Positions 24,167-32,811 of a DNA stretch of 64,000 nucleotides are shown in pieces. Below the pieces are notes generated by a model. The model saw nothing but the letters and a program-made list of their open reading frames with translations. It did not search any database and was not told the DNA's origin. Position numbers and translations under genes: made by a program. The stretch comes from DASZBX01 sp035943635 (GTDB lineage Bacteria; Actinomycetota; Actinomycetes; Streptomycetales; Catenulisporaceae): contig DASZBX010000147.1 in assembly GCA_035943635.1 (NCBI GenBank), forward strand, positions 1-64,000, read 5' to 3'. The number at the start of each line of letters is the position of its first letter. Position 1 is the first letter of the stretch.

Positions 24167-26893
24167 TCACGGCCAGTTCGGGGCCGGCCCGCGGTCGACG
24201 AACCCGGACGCGACGGCCGCGGCCAGCTCCAGGTAGGCGTCCGCGGTGGCCGGGCGCAGCTGTTCGAGCTCGATCTCCGCGCCGGTGGCCAGGTGCGGGT
24301 CGTAGGGGACCGGGATCACCGCGCGGCAGCGGGCCGCGAAGTGGGCCACCAGCTGGTTCAGGTCGAAGTCCTTCGAGGCCGGGCGCACACCGGAGATCAC
24401 CGTCACGGCCCGGGAGACCAGGTCCTGGTAGCCGTGCGCGACCAGCCAGTCCAGGGTGGTGGAGGCCGAGTTGCCGCCGTCCACGCTCGGCGTGGAGACC
24501 ACGATCAGCTGGTCGGCGGTCTGCAGCACCCCGCGCATGGCGGAGTACAGCAGGCCGGTGCCCGAGTCGGTCAGGATGATCGAGTACTGCCGTTGCAGCG
24601 CCTCGACGATCCGCCGGTAGTCCTCGTCGTTGAACGTGGTCGACACGGCCGGGTCCACGTCGTTGGCCAGGACCTCCAGCCGGGACGAGGACTGCGAGGT
24701 GAACCGGCGCACGTCCACGTAGCTCTGGATCGACGGCAGCACCTGGAGCATGTCCCGGATGGTGGCCCCGGTCTCCCGGCGCACCCGGCGGCCGAGCGTG
24801 CCGGCGTCCGGGTTGGCGTCCACCGCGATCACCCGGTCGCCCCGGTTCGAGGCCAGGGTGGCGCCGAGCGCGGTGGTGGTCGTGGTCTTGCCGACGCCGC
24901 CCTTGAGCGAGATGACCGCGATCCGGTGGCAGCCGACCAGCGGGGTGGCGATCTGGTCGAGCAGCGCGGTGCGGTGCGCCTCGCTGCGGCCCGGGGCCGG
25001 CTTGATCAGCCCGCCGGAGGCCTGCCGGACGGTCCGGCGCCACCCGGTCCGGGCCACCGGCTCGGCCCTGCGGACCAGGCGGTCCGAGGTGAGGTCCTGG
25101 GAGGCCTGAAAGCCGAGCGGGATGGCCGGGTTCAGCTGGTCCTGGCTCTGGCCGGGGTAGCTGTTGGACAGCTGCTGGTACTCGGTCGACTGCGGCGGGA
25201 TGGTCGGATTCTGTTGCTGCTGTTGGTAGTACAGCTCGGGGGAGTTGAGCGGCGCGGGTTGTTGCTGCTGTTGCTGGGGTGGGTACGCCGGGTACTGCTG
25301 TTGGACATGGTGCGGCTGCGGAGGTTGTGACTGCTGTTGCTGTTGCGGGTACTGCTGGTGCGCTGCCTGCGGGAACTGCGGTTGCTGCTGCTGGTAGGTC
25401 GGCGGCACGGGCTGCTGCGGCGGCTGGGGCTGCGGAACCTGGGCGTACGGAGCCTGCGTGGGCACGGGCGGGACTGCGGGCGGTTGGGTGTTCTGGACCG
25501 CGGGCAGCGGACGGTTGATCGGGGCGGGTACCACCTGCGCCGAGGACGCGCTCCAGGGGGCGACTTCGGGGGTCTGCACGTTCCAGCTGTCCGACTGGGA
25601 CAGCTGCGGAGCTGGCGGCGCGATCGGAGCCGGACCGGGGGACACCGGCGGTTGGGCCGAACGGATGACGGGCAGCGGCGCCGGCGGCAGGGGTTGTGGC
25701 GCCTGTGACTGCGGAGTGGGCTCGATCGGCGGGTACTCGCCGGGACGCACGGTCGGGTGCGGCGGTCCGGTCTGCGGCGATGGCGGGGCGTTCAGCGGCG
25801 GTGCCGGTTGAGTGGGCCCGGCGAGCTGACGTGGCGGTTGCTGCTGCGGCAGGGCCGGCGGCGTAGTCGGCGCGGGAGTTGCCGGCGGCGTCGGGATGGC
25901 CGGGATGGGGCCGGGAGGTACGCGCTGGCCGAACTGGGGCGATCGCGGGGGAGCGGGCTGTTGCTGCGGGGGCACGCCGAACTGGTGCTGCTGAAACGGC
26001 TGAGGTTGGGGTTGCGATTGTGGTTGGGGCTGCGGCTGAAATTGGGGCTGTGACTGCGACAGCGGTTGAGGCTGTGATTGTGACTGCGAGAGGGGCTGAG
26101 GCTGCGATAGCGGCTGGGGCTGGGGCTGGGGCTGTGATTGCGACTGCGACAGTGGTTGAGGCTGGTGCTGCGGCGTCGGCGGCATGGGCGGAGCGGGCTG
26201 CGGCGCGGGAGGCAGTTGCGGCGCCGACGGGCCCGGCGTGCCGAACGGAGTCGGCGGCTGCTGAGCCTGAGGACTGAAAGGACCAGGCGTCTGCTCAGCC
26301 CGGGCATTGGAGTCAGCAGCCTGGGATTGTGGCTGTGGCTGTGGCTGTGGCTGTGGCTGTGGCTGTGGCTGTGGCGCGGGCGGCGTGGGCAGTCCGTACC
26401 GGGACTGCTGCACGGGAGCCGGTGGCTGCGGAGGCGCGTTGAACGACTGCGGCAGCGACTGCTGGGGCGACTGCGGCACTTGCTGCTGCGGCGCAGGCGG
26501 CAACGGCGCCATCGGCGGCGTGACCGGCGGCGGCTGCGGGGGCGAAGCCGTGAACGGAGGCGGCGGCGTCGGCGGAAGCTGCGTCACGGCAGGCCCGGGC
26601 AGCTCAGGAGCCTGCACAACCTCGGCGCCCTGGACCGGTTCGGCCGGCTCACCAGACGTTCCCTCAGCGGACGTACTGTCAGCAGACGTACTCGCCGCCG
26701 CACCCGAACCAGAGGTATGCAACAACGCGGTCGGCTCCGCGGCCGAGATCGGGTCGATCGGCGTCGGAGTGGTGGGCGGCAGCATGATCTGCGGGGACTC
26801 CCCGGGTTGCAGGTACCATTCCGGCGCGCTGTACACCGGACCGGTCCAGTCCTCCTCCTCCGGGTTGCCTCCGGAGCCGTGCTCGCCGCTCAT
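24167..26893 (-). CDS. EspI-like ESX-associated protein: Pro/Gln-rich region plus MinD/ParA-type ATPase
   Basis: The protein has 908 aa. Residues ~1-650 are a disordered stretch dominated by Pro, Gln and Ser. The C-terminal ~250 residues are a deviant-Walker ATPase: AVISLKGGVGKTTTTTALG (from about 660), VIAVDANPDAGTLGRR, and ILTDSGTGLLYSAMRGVLQTADQLIVV. This architecture matches EspI (Rv3876) of mycobacterial ESX-1, a secretion-associated ATPase with a Pro-rich N-terminus. Its placement next to eccE supports the link. EspI has been tied to energy-dependent control of ESX secretion; whether that holds here is inference. The ATG at 26893 has GGAAAGG upstream, and the frame upstream of it is not protein-like. 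Confidence 0.85.
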   Translation of the reverse strand: MSGEHGSGGNPEEEDWTGPVYSAPEWYLQPGESPQIMLPPTTPTPIDPISAAEPTALLHTSGSGAAASTSADSTSAEGTSGEPAEPVQGAEVVQAPELPGPAVTQLPPTPPPPFTASPPQPPPVTPPMAPLPPAPQQQVPQSPQQSLPQSFNAPPQPPAPVQQSRYGLPTPPAPQPQPQPQPQPQPQPQSQAADSNARAEQTPGPFSPQAQQPPTPFGTPGPSAPQLPPAPQPAPPMPPTPQHQPQPLSQSQSQPQPQPQPLSQPQPLSQSQSQPQPLSQSQPQFQPQPQPQSQPQPQPFQQHQFGVPPQQQPAPPRSPQFGQRVPPGPIPAIPTPPATPAPTTPPALPQQQPPRQLAGPTQPAPPLNAPPSPQTGPPHPTVRPGEYPPIEPTPQSQAPQPLPPAPLPVIRSAQPPVSPGPAPIAPPAPQLSQSDSWNVQTPEVAPWSASSAQVVPAPINRPLPAVQNTQPPAVPPVPTQAPYAQVPQPQPPQQPVPPTYQQQQPQFPQAAHQQYPQQQQQSQPPQPHHVQQQYPAYPPQQQQQQPAPLNSPELYYQQQQQNPTIPPQSTEYQQLSNSYPGQSQDQLNPAIPLGFQASQDLTSDRLVRRAEPVARTGWRRTVRQASGGLIKPAPGRSEAHRTALLDQIATPLVGCHRIAVISLKGGVGKTTTTTALGATLASNRGDRVIAVDANPDAGTLGRRVRRETGATIRDMLQVLPSIQSYVDVRRFTSQSSSRLEVLANDVDPAVSTTFNDEDYRRIVEALQRQYSIILTDSGTGLLYSAMRGVLQTADQLIVVSTPSVDGGNSASTTLDWLVAHGYQDLVSRAVTVISGVRPASKDFDLNQLVAHFAARCRAVIPVPYDPHLATGAEIELEQLRPATADAYLELAAAVASGFVDRGPAPNWP
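26331..26375 (-). repeat. Hexanucleotide repeat coding for Pro-Gln
   Basis: Seven uninterrupted GGCTGT units plus GGC on the plus strand encode a (Pro-Gln) run in the EspI-like protein. Looser copies of the same CAG/CCN pattern fill 26000-26160. A pure 6-nt repeat within a coding region can change length in frame by slippage without breaking the gene, so length polymorphism between strains is expected. Confidence 0.85.
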
Positions 26894-27175
26894 CCCAGTC
26901 GCCTTTCCCGTCCGCCCGGCGCGTTCGGCCGCCGGCGCCGGGACGACACAGGTCCAGGCGCGGCGGCCGTGCGGTACAACAGTAATCGCGTCCCATCTCA
27001 CCGCGAAATGCCCGTACCGGCGGCGAACGGGCCGGACGGGCCTGAACCGGCGCGATCGCAGCAGATCAGGCCCGGTCCGGGCAACCACACCAGTGGAGGC
27101 CCGGCAGCGGCCGGACAGACCCCGGAGACTGAAAGGCCGCGGGGATCCAGAGCCCGCAGACCCGCGCTCCCCGGC

Positions 27176-28030
27176 TCAGCCCACCCGCTGCGGCGGGCCG
27201 AAGAGGCCCAGCTCCAGCTGCGTCGGCGCCGTGTACACGTACTGCCGTCCGCGCCGGGCGCACCACAGGGTCAGCTCATCGAGCAGGGTCGGCAGGGCCC
27301 GCACATCCTCCGGGGTGATCCGGGCCACCCGCGCCGCGAGCTGCGCCTCGTTCGGCGAGATCCGTTGCAGGGCCAGCAGGTCCAGGTTGTACAGCTGGCT
27401 GGCGTATCCGGCGTCCAGGAACGGCAGCAGGGTCAGCGTGGACTGCCAGGCCGTCTTCGGCGCGGACTGCTTCGGCGGACGGGCGCCGCAGTCCCGGATC
27501 AGCAGCACCGGCGAGGTGGGCGAGGCGCCGAGCGGGCCGACCCGGCGGACCGGCACGATCGTCACCACCTGCTGGCCGCCGCCGGCGTTCTGGGCCAGCG
27601 GGCCCCACAGGTCCGGCCGGGCCGTCTCCACCACGATCCGGGCCCCGGTGGCCGCCGCCCGCAGGGCCAGCAGCCGGACCAGGTACGAGCCGCCGACCAG
27701 GGCCAGCTCGGTGGCCTTGGGCCGGAACAGGTCCAGCACCGCGGGCTGGTTGGCCGGGTCGGTGCCGATCACCACGCCGTCGTCGCCGACCGGCAGGGCC
27801 AGGGCGTCGAGCTGCTCGGCGGTCAGCATGTGCCGCTCGTGCCGGGGGCCGCGGACCGGGACCAGGAACTGCTCCTGGGCCTTGGCCGGCCGGGCCTGGA
27901 TCTGCACCGGCAGGTCTTCGGCCGGCCGGCCGCGCCGGGGCCGGCCCCGGTCCGGCTGGCGCGGGACCTGGCGGGCCGGCTGGCGGGCGGCCCGGGGCGT
28001 GCGGGTGAAGCCGCCGGACTGGTTGCTCAC
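27176..28030 (-). CDS. ESX-locus protein of unknown function, coupled to eccE
   Basis: The protein has 284 aa. The GTG start overlaps the eccE TGA (GTGA), so the two are translated together. Residues 1-55 are basic (many Arg/Pro). The remainder is a folded alpha/beta domain: a VVIGTDPANQPAVLDLF segment, then ELALVGGSYLVRLLALRAAATGARIVVETARP and VLLIRDCG. This order resembles a P-loop ATPase of FtsK/EccC type in which the G-x-G-K-S/T loop has been replaced by VGGSYLV, so nucleotide hydrolysis looks unlikely. No TM segment is visible. I infer an ESX accessory or membrane-peripheral partner of EccE from position only. Confidence 0.75.
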   Translation of the reverse strand: MSNQSGGFTRTPRAARQPARQVPRQPDRGRPRRGRPAEDLPVQIQARPAKAQEQFLVPVRGPRHERHMLTAEQLDALALPVGDDGVVIGTDPANQPAVLDLFRPKATELALVGGSYLVRLLALRAAATGARIVVETARPDLWGPLAQNAGGGQQVVTIVPVRRVGPLGASPTSPVLLIRDCGARPPKQSAPKTAWQSTLTLLPFLDAGYASQLYNLDLLALQRISPNEAQLAARVARITPEDVRALPTLLDELTLWCARRGRQYVYTAPTQLELGLFGPPQRVG

Positions 28031-29298
28031 GGTTGGCCCCCCAGGGGAATCGTCGCGATCAGGCCGGGCAGCTGCTCGCCGTCCAGCCGGGTCAGGCCCG
28101 CGCCGAGCTTGTCCGCCTGCTGCTCCAGCGCCCTGGTCGCCTCGGCCAGCTGCGTCTCGGCCCGGGCCGAGACCCGCACGTGCATGCTGAAGCCGACCGC
28201 GTCGCCGATCCCGCGGGTGGCGGTCACGGCCAGCGTGGTGGATAGGGTGGGCAGGCCGGTCAGCCCGGCGACCAGGTCCGGGGAGGTGTCCGTGGCCAGG
28301 TCGGGCAGCCGGTCGACCCAGTAGGTGGTGTGCCAGCGGTCGTCGCAGCGCCAGGTCCGCCTGGCCTCGGCGGTCCGCCGCGCGGCCGTGCCGGTCCCGG
28401 GCGTGGTGCCGACCACCGGGTTGACCGCGCACGCGGTGCCCAGGGCGGTGATCAGCTCGGGCTCGCTCAGCAGCACGGTCTCGAACCCGGAGCCCTCGAT
28501 CTCGCTGGCCACCCGCTGGACCAGGGTGAGCAGCGAACGCTGGGCGCCCAGGCTGCCGCCGCCGCGGGACTCGATCGCCGAGGCGCACTCCTCCGGGTCC
28601 AGCCGCACCGCGACCCAGGTGGTCCGCTGGGCCGGCACGTCCTCGGCCAGCGTCTGGTAGGACCGGGTCGCCATGGCCTGCGGGGGCAGTTGCTGGGTGG
28701 GGGCCGGAAGGGTGTGCGAGACGATCTGGACGCACGCGGCCGGCAGCTGCGGGTCGTTGAGCACCGAGGTGACCGCGCCCAGCGGCAGCGGGGCGGTCCG
28801 GCGCGGCGCGCGCAGCGGCTCCTGGCGCGCGGACACCCGGACCACGGCGGTCAGGAACGTGCCGTCTCCGATCATCCCGACCGGCTCGCCGGTGCGGCTG
28901 CTCAGGGTGCTGGTACGCAGGCCCGGGTAGGTCTCCCGGAGCGGGGCGAGCGCGGCCTCGCCGCCGGGCGGTCCCGGCCTGGCCTCGCGCCGCTCCCGGA
29001 AGTCGCCGCGGACCAGGGACAGCTGGCCGAGCCAGCGGCCCCGGCCGCCGCCGACCGCGCCGATCAGGCTGAGCACGGCGAACGGCGCGGTGCCGATCAG
29101 CAGGGCCGGCTTGTGGGTGAGCACCGGCGCGACCACCAGCGCGGCCGCGGCCTCCAGGAAGATCACCCGGATCAGCGGCACCGGGCCGATCCGGCCGGGC
29201 CTGGGCTGGAACCCGGCCCGGGCCGAGACCGTCCGGCGGCCCGGGGCCGCGGCCCCCGGCGCCGCCTGGCGGTGCTGCGTGTTAGCGGTGTAGCTCAC
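28027..29298 (-). CDS. eccE: Type VII secretion protein EccE
   Basis: EccE sits at the periphery of the ESX inner-membrane complex. The protein has 423 aa. After a basic 40-residue tail there are two adjacent TM helices (LIRVIFLEAAAALVVAPVLT and LLIGTAPFAVLSLIGAVGG, about 43-80). The remaining soluble domain shows TTWVAVRLDPEECASAIESRGGG, a common EccE signature, and ends in LPGLIATIPLGG. Its 3' end overlaps the next gene by 4 nt. It is divergent from eccB across a 451-nt gap. Confidence 0.88.
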   Translation of the reverse strand: MSYTANTQHRQAAPGAAAPGRRTVSARAGFQPRPGRIGPVPLIRVIFLEAAAALVVAPVLTHKPALLIGTAPFAVLSLIGAVGGGRGRWLGQLSLVRGDFRERREARPGPPGGEAALAPLRETYPGLRTSTLSSRTGEPVGMIGDGTFLTAVVRVSARQEPLRAPRRTAPLPLGAVTSVLNDPQLPAACVQIVSHTLPAPTQQLPPQAMATRSYQTLAEDVPAQRTTWVAVRLDPEECASAIESRGGGSLGAQRSLLTLVQRVASEIEGSGFETVLLSEPELITALGTACAVNPVVGTTPGTGTAARRTAEARRTWRCDDRWHTTYWVDRLPDLATDTSPDLVAGLTGLPTLSTTLAVTATRGIGDAVGFSMHVRVSARAETQLAEATRALEQQADKLGAGLTRLDGEQLPGLIATIPLGGQP

Positions 29299-29468
29299 TG
29301 TCTGCCTGCCCCCACCCGTCCTGGCCGGTTCCCCGGAGAAAACGAAGAAATCACTGACCGCATCCCGTATCCGCTGTGATTCGAACAGCCGCCCCGAGGT
29401 CGCCCCCGACTGAGCGCCACCTTCGCAGAAGTGGTGTCAGACACGGTACCCGGCTTTGCCCGCGGCTT

Positions 29469-29574
29469 TCTAGACGAGCTGTTCCGGATTCTGGCGCCTG
29501 AGCCGAGTGGCTGGTAGGTGCGCTGACCTGCCGGGTGAGTTCGCCGCGCCAGAATCCGGAACAACTCGGCTAGA
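29469..29574. mobile_element. MITE-like element with 29-nt inverted arms
   Basis: The arms at 29469-29497 and 29546-29574 are inverted copies matching at 27 of 29 positions, with core TTCCGGATTCTGGCGC, around a 48-nt spacer. The outer part of both arms contains the palindrome CTAG, which could be a target duplication of the CTAR type used by IS5-group elements flanking ~24-nt terminal repeats. There is no room for a transposase, so a non-autonomous miniature element is the best guess. A long-stem regulatory or terminator structure is the alternative. No second copy was found in the window. Confidence 0.5.
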
Positions 29575-29602
29575 CGCACTGGCTCAGGGGCCGCACTGCC
29601 GC

Positions 29603-29690
29603 CGAACACGTGTAACAAGTAGTATGCAAGTGTTCGTGGAGGCTGTGGGCGGCCGACCACCACGGGTAGAGTAACGCGCCAGCCGAACAC
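29603..29690. promoter_or_regulatory. Three CGAACAC motifs upstream of eccB
   Basis: CGAACAC occurs at 29603-29609 and 29684-29690, and its inverse GTGTTCG at 29630-29636. The first two form an inverted pair around the -10-like TAGTAT. Two of the copies share the longer GCCGAACACG. Repeated heptamers at this density around a putative promoter suggest a regulator-binding array. The regulator is unknown. Confidence 0.3.
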
Positions 29691-29749
29691 GGGTGCGATC
29701 ACATCATTGGCTCAGCAGGATTGCTCAGGCATGGGGGCGAGGGACAGTA

Positions 29750-31267
29750 GTGGCGAACGGGAAGGAACAGCTCGACGCGTTCAAGTTCGGGCGGCGCAGG
29801 ATCGTGGCGAACCTGATCGCGCCGTCTCCCACGGGAAGCGACGAGGGCGCTCCCAGGCCGGTGAGAACCTTCTTCGCCTCCATCATGATCGGCGTGGTCG
29901 GGGTGGCCACCATGATCGTGCTCGGATACCTGCACCCCACCGCGCCGAGCGGCTGGCAGAGCGGCCTGGCCGAGGACTCGACCACCGGCGCGGCGTACGT
30001 CTTCAACGGCGGCGAGCTGCACCCGGTGCTCAACATCACCTCCGCGCAGCTGTTGCTGGGTACGAACTTCCACAAGTACGACGTGCCCGACAGCGTGATC
30101 GTCGCGCAGAAGACGGGCGCCCCCTACGGGATACTCGGCGCGCCGCCGGTCGTGCCCGCGGCCGGGCAGGTCGGCCTGACCGGCTGGACGATGTGCCAGA
30201 AGGCGAAGAACCCGGCGAACCAGGCCGTGCCGGGCGGCCAGACCGTGCTGGAGATCGGCTACGACCAGAGTTCGATGACCGCGGTGACCGGCGCGAACGG
30301 CTTCATCGTGCACGACTCCAAGGGCGACGATTACCTGCTCTACGGCGATTTCAGCTACCTGATCTCCCCGGTCAGGGGCCTGATGGGCTCGCTGGACGGC
30401 TCCGGCAACGACGCCACCGGCCCGGTCGGCCCGTGGGTGGACGACTCGTTCCTGCGCGCCTTCCAGCCGGGCAGCCCGATCTCCGCCTTCCCGACCGTGC
30501 AGGGCCTCGGCGGGCCGGTCACCGCGGCGAACCAGCCGCCGAACGCCCGGATCGGCAGCTTCGGCAACTTCGCCACCACCTCCGGCACCACCTACTACAT
30601 CGAGACCGAGTCCGGCCTGGCCCAGGTCACCGAGTTCGTCTACAACCTGTACGCCAGCAACGGCGCCCTGGCCGGGGCCGGGGTGGGCGGCGGCTTCAAC
30701 CCGCCGCTGACCCAGTCCGAGATCACCAACGCGGTCCCGATCGACGAGCAGAAGAACCCGGCGGACATCCGCGGCGTCGGCGCCACCTGGCCCACCGCGC
30801 AGGTGAACATCCAGGACCTGGACCCGATCGCGCCGAGCTTCTCCGTGCTGTGCGTGAACTACGACGGCAAGTTCGACCCGACCCAGGGCGAGGTCCCGCT
30901 GCTGACCATGTGGTACGGCGCGCAGACGCCCGACCCGGGCGGCGCGGGCGTCCAGAGCACCGGGGACCAGTACGCGAACCTGATCGACGTGCTGCCCGGC
31001 CACGCCGCGCTGAGCCGGGACGTGGCGAACGGCAACAGCGCCACCGCCGGACCGGTCTACCTGACCGTGGCCACCGGCAGCCGGTACGAGCTGATGACCG
31101 ACCAGCCGCCCGCGGGCACCACCGGCGACGGCAAGTCCGCGCAAGACCAGCTGCAATACAAGGCGATCACCCCGGAACCGGTGCCGGACAACTGGATGTC
31201 GCTGGTCCCGGCCGGTGCCCGGCTGGACCCGGCCGCCGCCGGACGGCCCTACACCAGCACCCAGTGA
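29750..31267 (+). CDS. eccB: Type VII secretion protein EccB
   Basis: EccB is a bitopic core component of the ESX membrane complex. From the GTG at 29750, with GAGGGA five nt upstream, it has 505 aa. A short cytoplasmic N-terminus carries the EccB pattern QLDAFKFGRRRIVANL. One TM helix (FFASIMIGVVGVATMIVLGYL, about 43-63) follows, then a long extracellular domain that begins AYVFNGGELHPVLNITSAQLLLG, the typical R1 repeat. An LTGW..CQKAK segment and a MTDQPPAGTTGDGK-type end are also present. The GTG/ATG-like starts farther upstream are unlikely. The stop overlaps or abuts the mycP start. Confidence 0.93.
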   Translation: MANGKEQLDAFKFGRRRIVANLIAPSPTGSDEGAPRPVRTFFASIMIGVVGVATMIVLGYLHPTAPSGWQSGLAEDSTTGAAYVFNGGELHPVLNITSAQLLLGTNFHKYDVPDSVIVAQKTGAPYGILGAPPVVPAAGQVGLTGWTMCQKAKNPANQAVPGGQTVLEIGYDQSSMTAVTGANGFIVHDSKGDDYLLYGDFSYLISPVRGLMGSLDGSGNDATGPVGPWVDDSFLRAFQPGSPISAFPTVQGLGGPVTAANQPPNARIGSFGNFATTSGTTYYIETESGLAQVTEFVYNLYASNGALAGAGVGGGFNPPLTQSEITNAVPIDEQKNPADIRGVGATWPTAQVNIQDLDPIAPSFSVLCVNYDGKFDPTQGEVPLLTMWYGAQTPDPGGAGVQSTGDQYANLIDVLPGHAALSRDVANGNSATAGPVYLTVATGSRYELMTDQPPAGTTGDGKSAQDQLQYKAITPEPVPDNWMSLVPAGARLDPAAAGRPYTSTQ

Positions 31268-31278
31268 AGGGGCGGGAC

Positions 31279-32685
31279 GTGAAGCGGACCCCGGCCGCCG
31301 TCTCCCCGGCGCGGCGCCTGCTGGCCGGCGGCGCCGCGGCCGGACTGGCCTTCGGCGTCGGCGTGGGCCCGGCCGGGTTCGGCGCGGGCCAGAGTGCTGA
31401 CACGGCGTCGGCGGCCGCGGCAGTCGGCCGGGGCCACACCCGCCCGGCCGACGACTCCGGGGACTCCTCCTGCACCAGCGCCGAGATCGCGCAGAACAAC
31501 GTCAAGACGGACCAGGACGGGTCCGTCCCCTGGGAGATCGCGCACGCCGGGATCGGCGGCGGCGCGGTCCCGCCGGACCTGACCGCCGGCTCGGGCGTGC
31601 GGATCGCGATCATCGACACCGGGATCACGGCCGGCGACCCCCAGCTGTCCGGCGTGGTCGCCGGCGGCGGGGACTTCTCCGGCAGCGGCGGGGACTACCG
31701 GGCCGACTCCGACGGCCACGGCACCTTCGTCGCCTCGATAATCGCGGCCCAGCAGTCCGCCGCCAACCGCCTGGTCGGCATCGCACCCGGTGCCAGGCTG
31801 CTGATCTACCGCGAGGCCGGGTGCGGGATCGGCAAGGGCAACACCGAGGACTACATGGCCTCGGCGATCAACCAGGCCGTGGCCGACCACGCGCAGATCA
31901 TCAACATCTCCCAGGACGGCTTCGACCCCAGCGCCGCCGTGCAGGAAGCCGTGCAGAACGCCTACGCCGGCGGCGTCCTGGTGGTCGCCGCCGCGGGCAA
32001 CTACGGCAGCAGCGAGGGCACCGACGACGCGGGCAAGTCCACCGCGGTCGACCCGGTCACGTACCCGGCGTACTACGGCGGCAACCCGGCCGGGACCGCC
32101 GACCTGCTCGCGGTCGGCGCGGTCGACCAGAACAGCGAGACGGCCGGGTTCTCCGAGACCGGAAACTACATCGGGGTGACCGCGCCCGGCGTGGCGATCG
32201 TGGGCCTGAGCAACGTCAGCAAGACCCTGGTCACCGACGACGGCACCAGTTTCGCCGCGCCGTATGTGGCCGCGGTGGCCGCGGTCCTGCTCCAGCACGA
32301 CCCCGACCTGACCCCGAAGCAGCTGATGAAGGTGCTGGAGTCCACCGCGACCGGCAACGGCCAGTGGGACGACGCGGACGGCTGGGGCGAGATCAACCCG
32401 CAGGCCGCGCTGCAGGCCGTGCAGCAGGACCCGAAGCTGGACACCCTCACCCCGCTCTACGGGGCCGGTCCGGACGCCGACGGCCCGGCCGGGGCGGCCA
32501 CCTCGTTCGGCGCCCAGGCGATGCAGCCGCAGTCCCCGAAGGGCGCCTCGGCGGCGCAGAACATGCAGAACCGCGGCGCCTACCTCTCGATCGGGATAGC
32601 CGGCCTGGTGCTGCTGGTCGCCCTGATCGGCTCCGCGGTCACCCGCGAGGCCAAGCGTCGGGGCGGCTGGCGCCAGGCGGGCTGA
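31279..32685 (+). CDS. mycP: Mycosin-type S8 serine protease of the ESX system
   Basis: MycP is a membrane-anchored subtilisin that stabilises the ESX complex and processes some substrates. It has 468 aa. Residues ~11-36 form a signal segment. The catalytic triad is Asp113 (AIIDTGI), His147 (DSDGHGTFVAS) and Ser324 (DGTSFAAPYVA), with oxyanion Asn241 (AAAGN). A C-terminal TM helix (LSIGIAGLVLLVALIGSAV) is followed by a basic tail, the mycosin layout. Cys65 and Cys182 may form the disulfide known in mycosins. I prefer the GTG at 31279 (AAGGGGCGGG upstream) over the GTG at 31264 that overlaps the eccB stop. It is cotranscribed with eccB. Confidence 0.93.
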   Translation: MKRTPAAVSPARRLLAGGAAAGLAFGVGVGPAGFGAGQSADTASAAAAVGRGHTRPADDSGDSSCTSAEIAQNNVKTDQDGSVPWEIAHAGIGGGAVPPDLTAGSGVRIAIIDTGITAGDPQLSGVVAGGGDFSGSGGDYRADSDGHGTFVASIIAAQQSAANRLVGIAPGARLLIYREAGCGIGKGNTEDYMASAINQAVADHAQIINISQDGFDPSAAVQEAVQNAYAGGVLVVAAAGNYGSSEGTDDAGKSTAVDPVTYPAYYGGNPAGTADLLAVGAVDQNSETAGFSETGNYIGVTAPGVAIVGLSNVSKTLVTDDGTSFAAPYVAAVAAVLLQHDPDLTPKQLMKVLESTATGNGQWDDADGWGEINPQAALQAVQQDPKLDTLTPLYGAGPDADGPAGAATSFGAQAMQPQSPKGASAAQNMQNRGAYLSIGIAGLVLLVALIGSAVTREAKRRGGWRQAG

Positions 32686-32745
32686 GCAGCGGCCCGCGCC
32701 TGGGAAAGCTCCCGAGACTGCGGTGCCCGACCCGCCCGATGAAAA

Positions 32746-32780
32746 GGCCCGGCCCCGCGCCGAAGCGAAGAGGCCGGGCC
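32746..32780 (-). terminator. Terminator between convergent mycP and eccC
   Basis: GGCCCGGCC (32746-32754) pairs perfectly with GGCCGGGCC (32772-32780) across a 17-nt loop. The four A's at 32742-32745 become a T run just past the stem on the minus strand, making a rho-independent terminator for eccC. The stem may also serve mycP. Confidence 0.65.
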
Positions 32781-32811
32781 CGACGTTACATCCGCTGCCG
32801 CGCGCCGAGAA

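Larger units (their letters stand above)
29299..29749. other. Divergent eccE/eccB control region
   Basis: This 451-nt gap is AT-richer than its surroundings. It must hold the promoters of both eccE (minus) and eccB (plus). Candidate -10 hexamers for eccB are TAGTAT at 29620-29625 and TAGAGT at 29667-29672, both without a clear -35. It also contains the inverted-repeat element and the three CGAACAC motifs listed separately. No small gene, in particular no WXG100 gene, is present. Confidence 0.6.

Noticed and set aside
26000..26375. Repeat cluster that might suggest a CRISPR or VNTR outside a gene
   Set aside because: There are no spacer-separated palindromic repeats; the units are in frame within the EspI-like gene and code for Pro/Gln/Ser.
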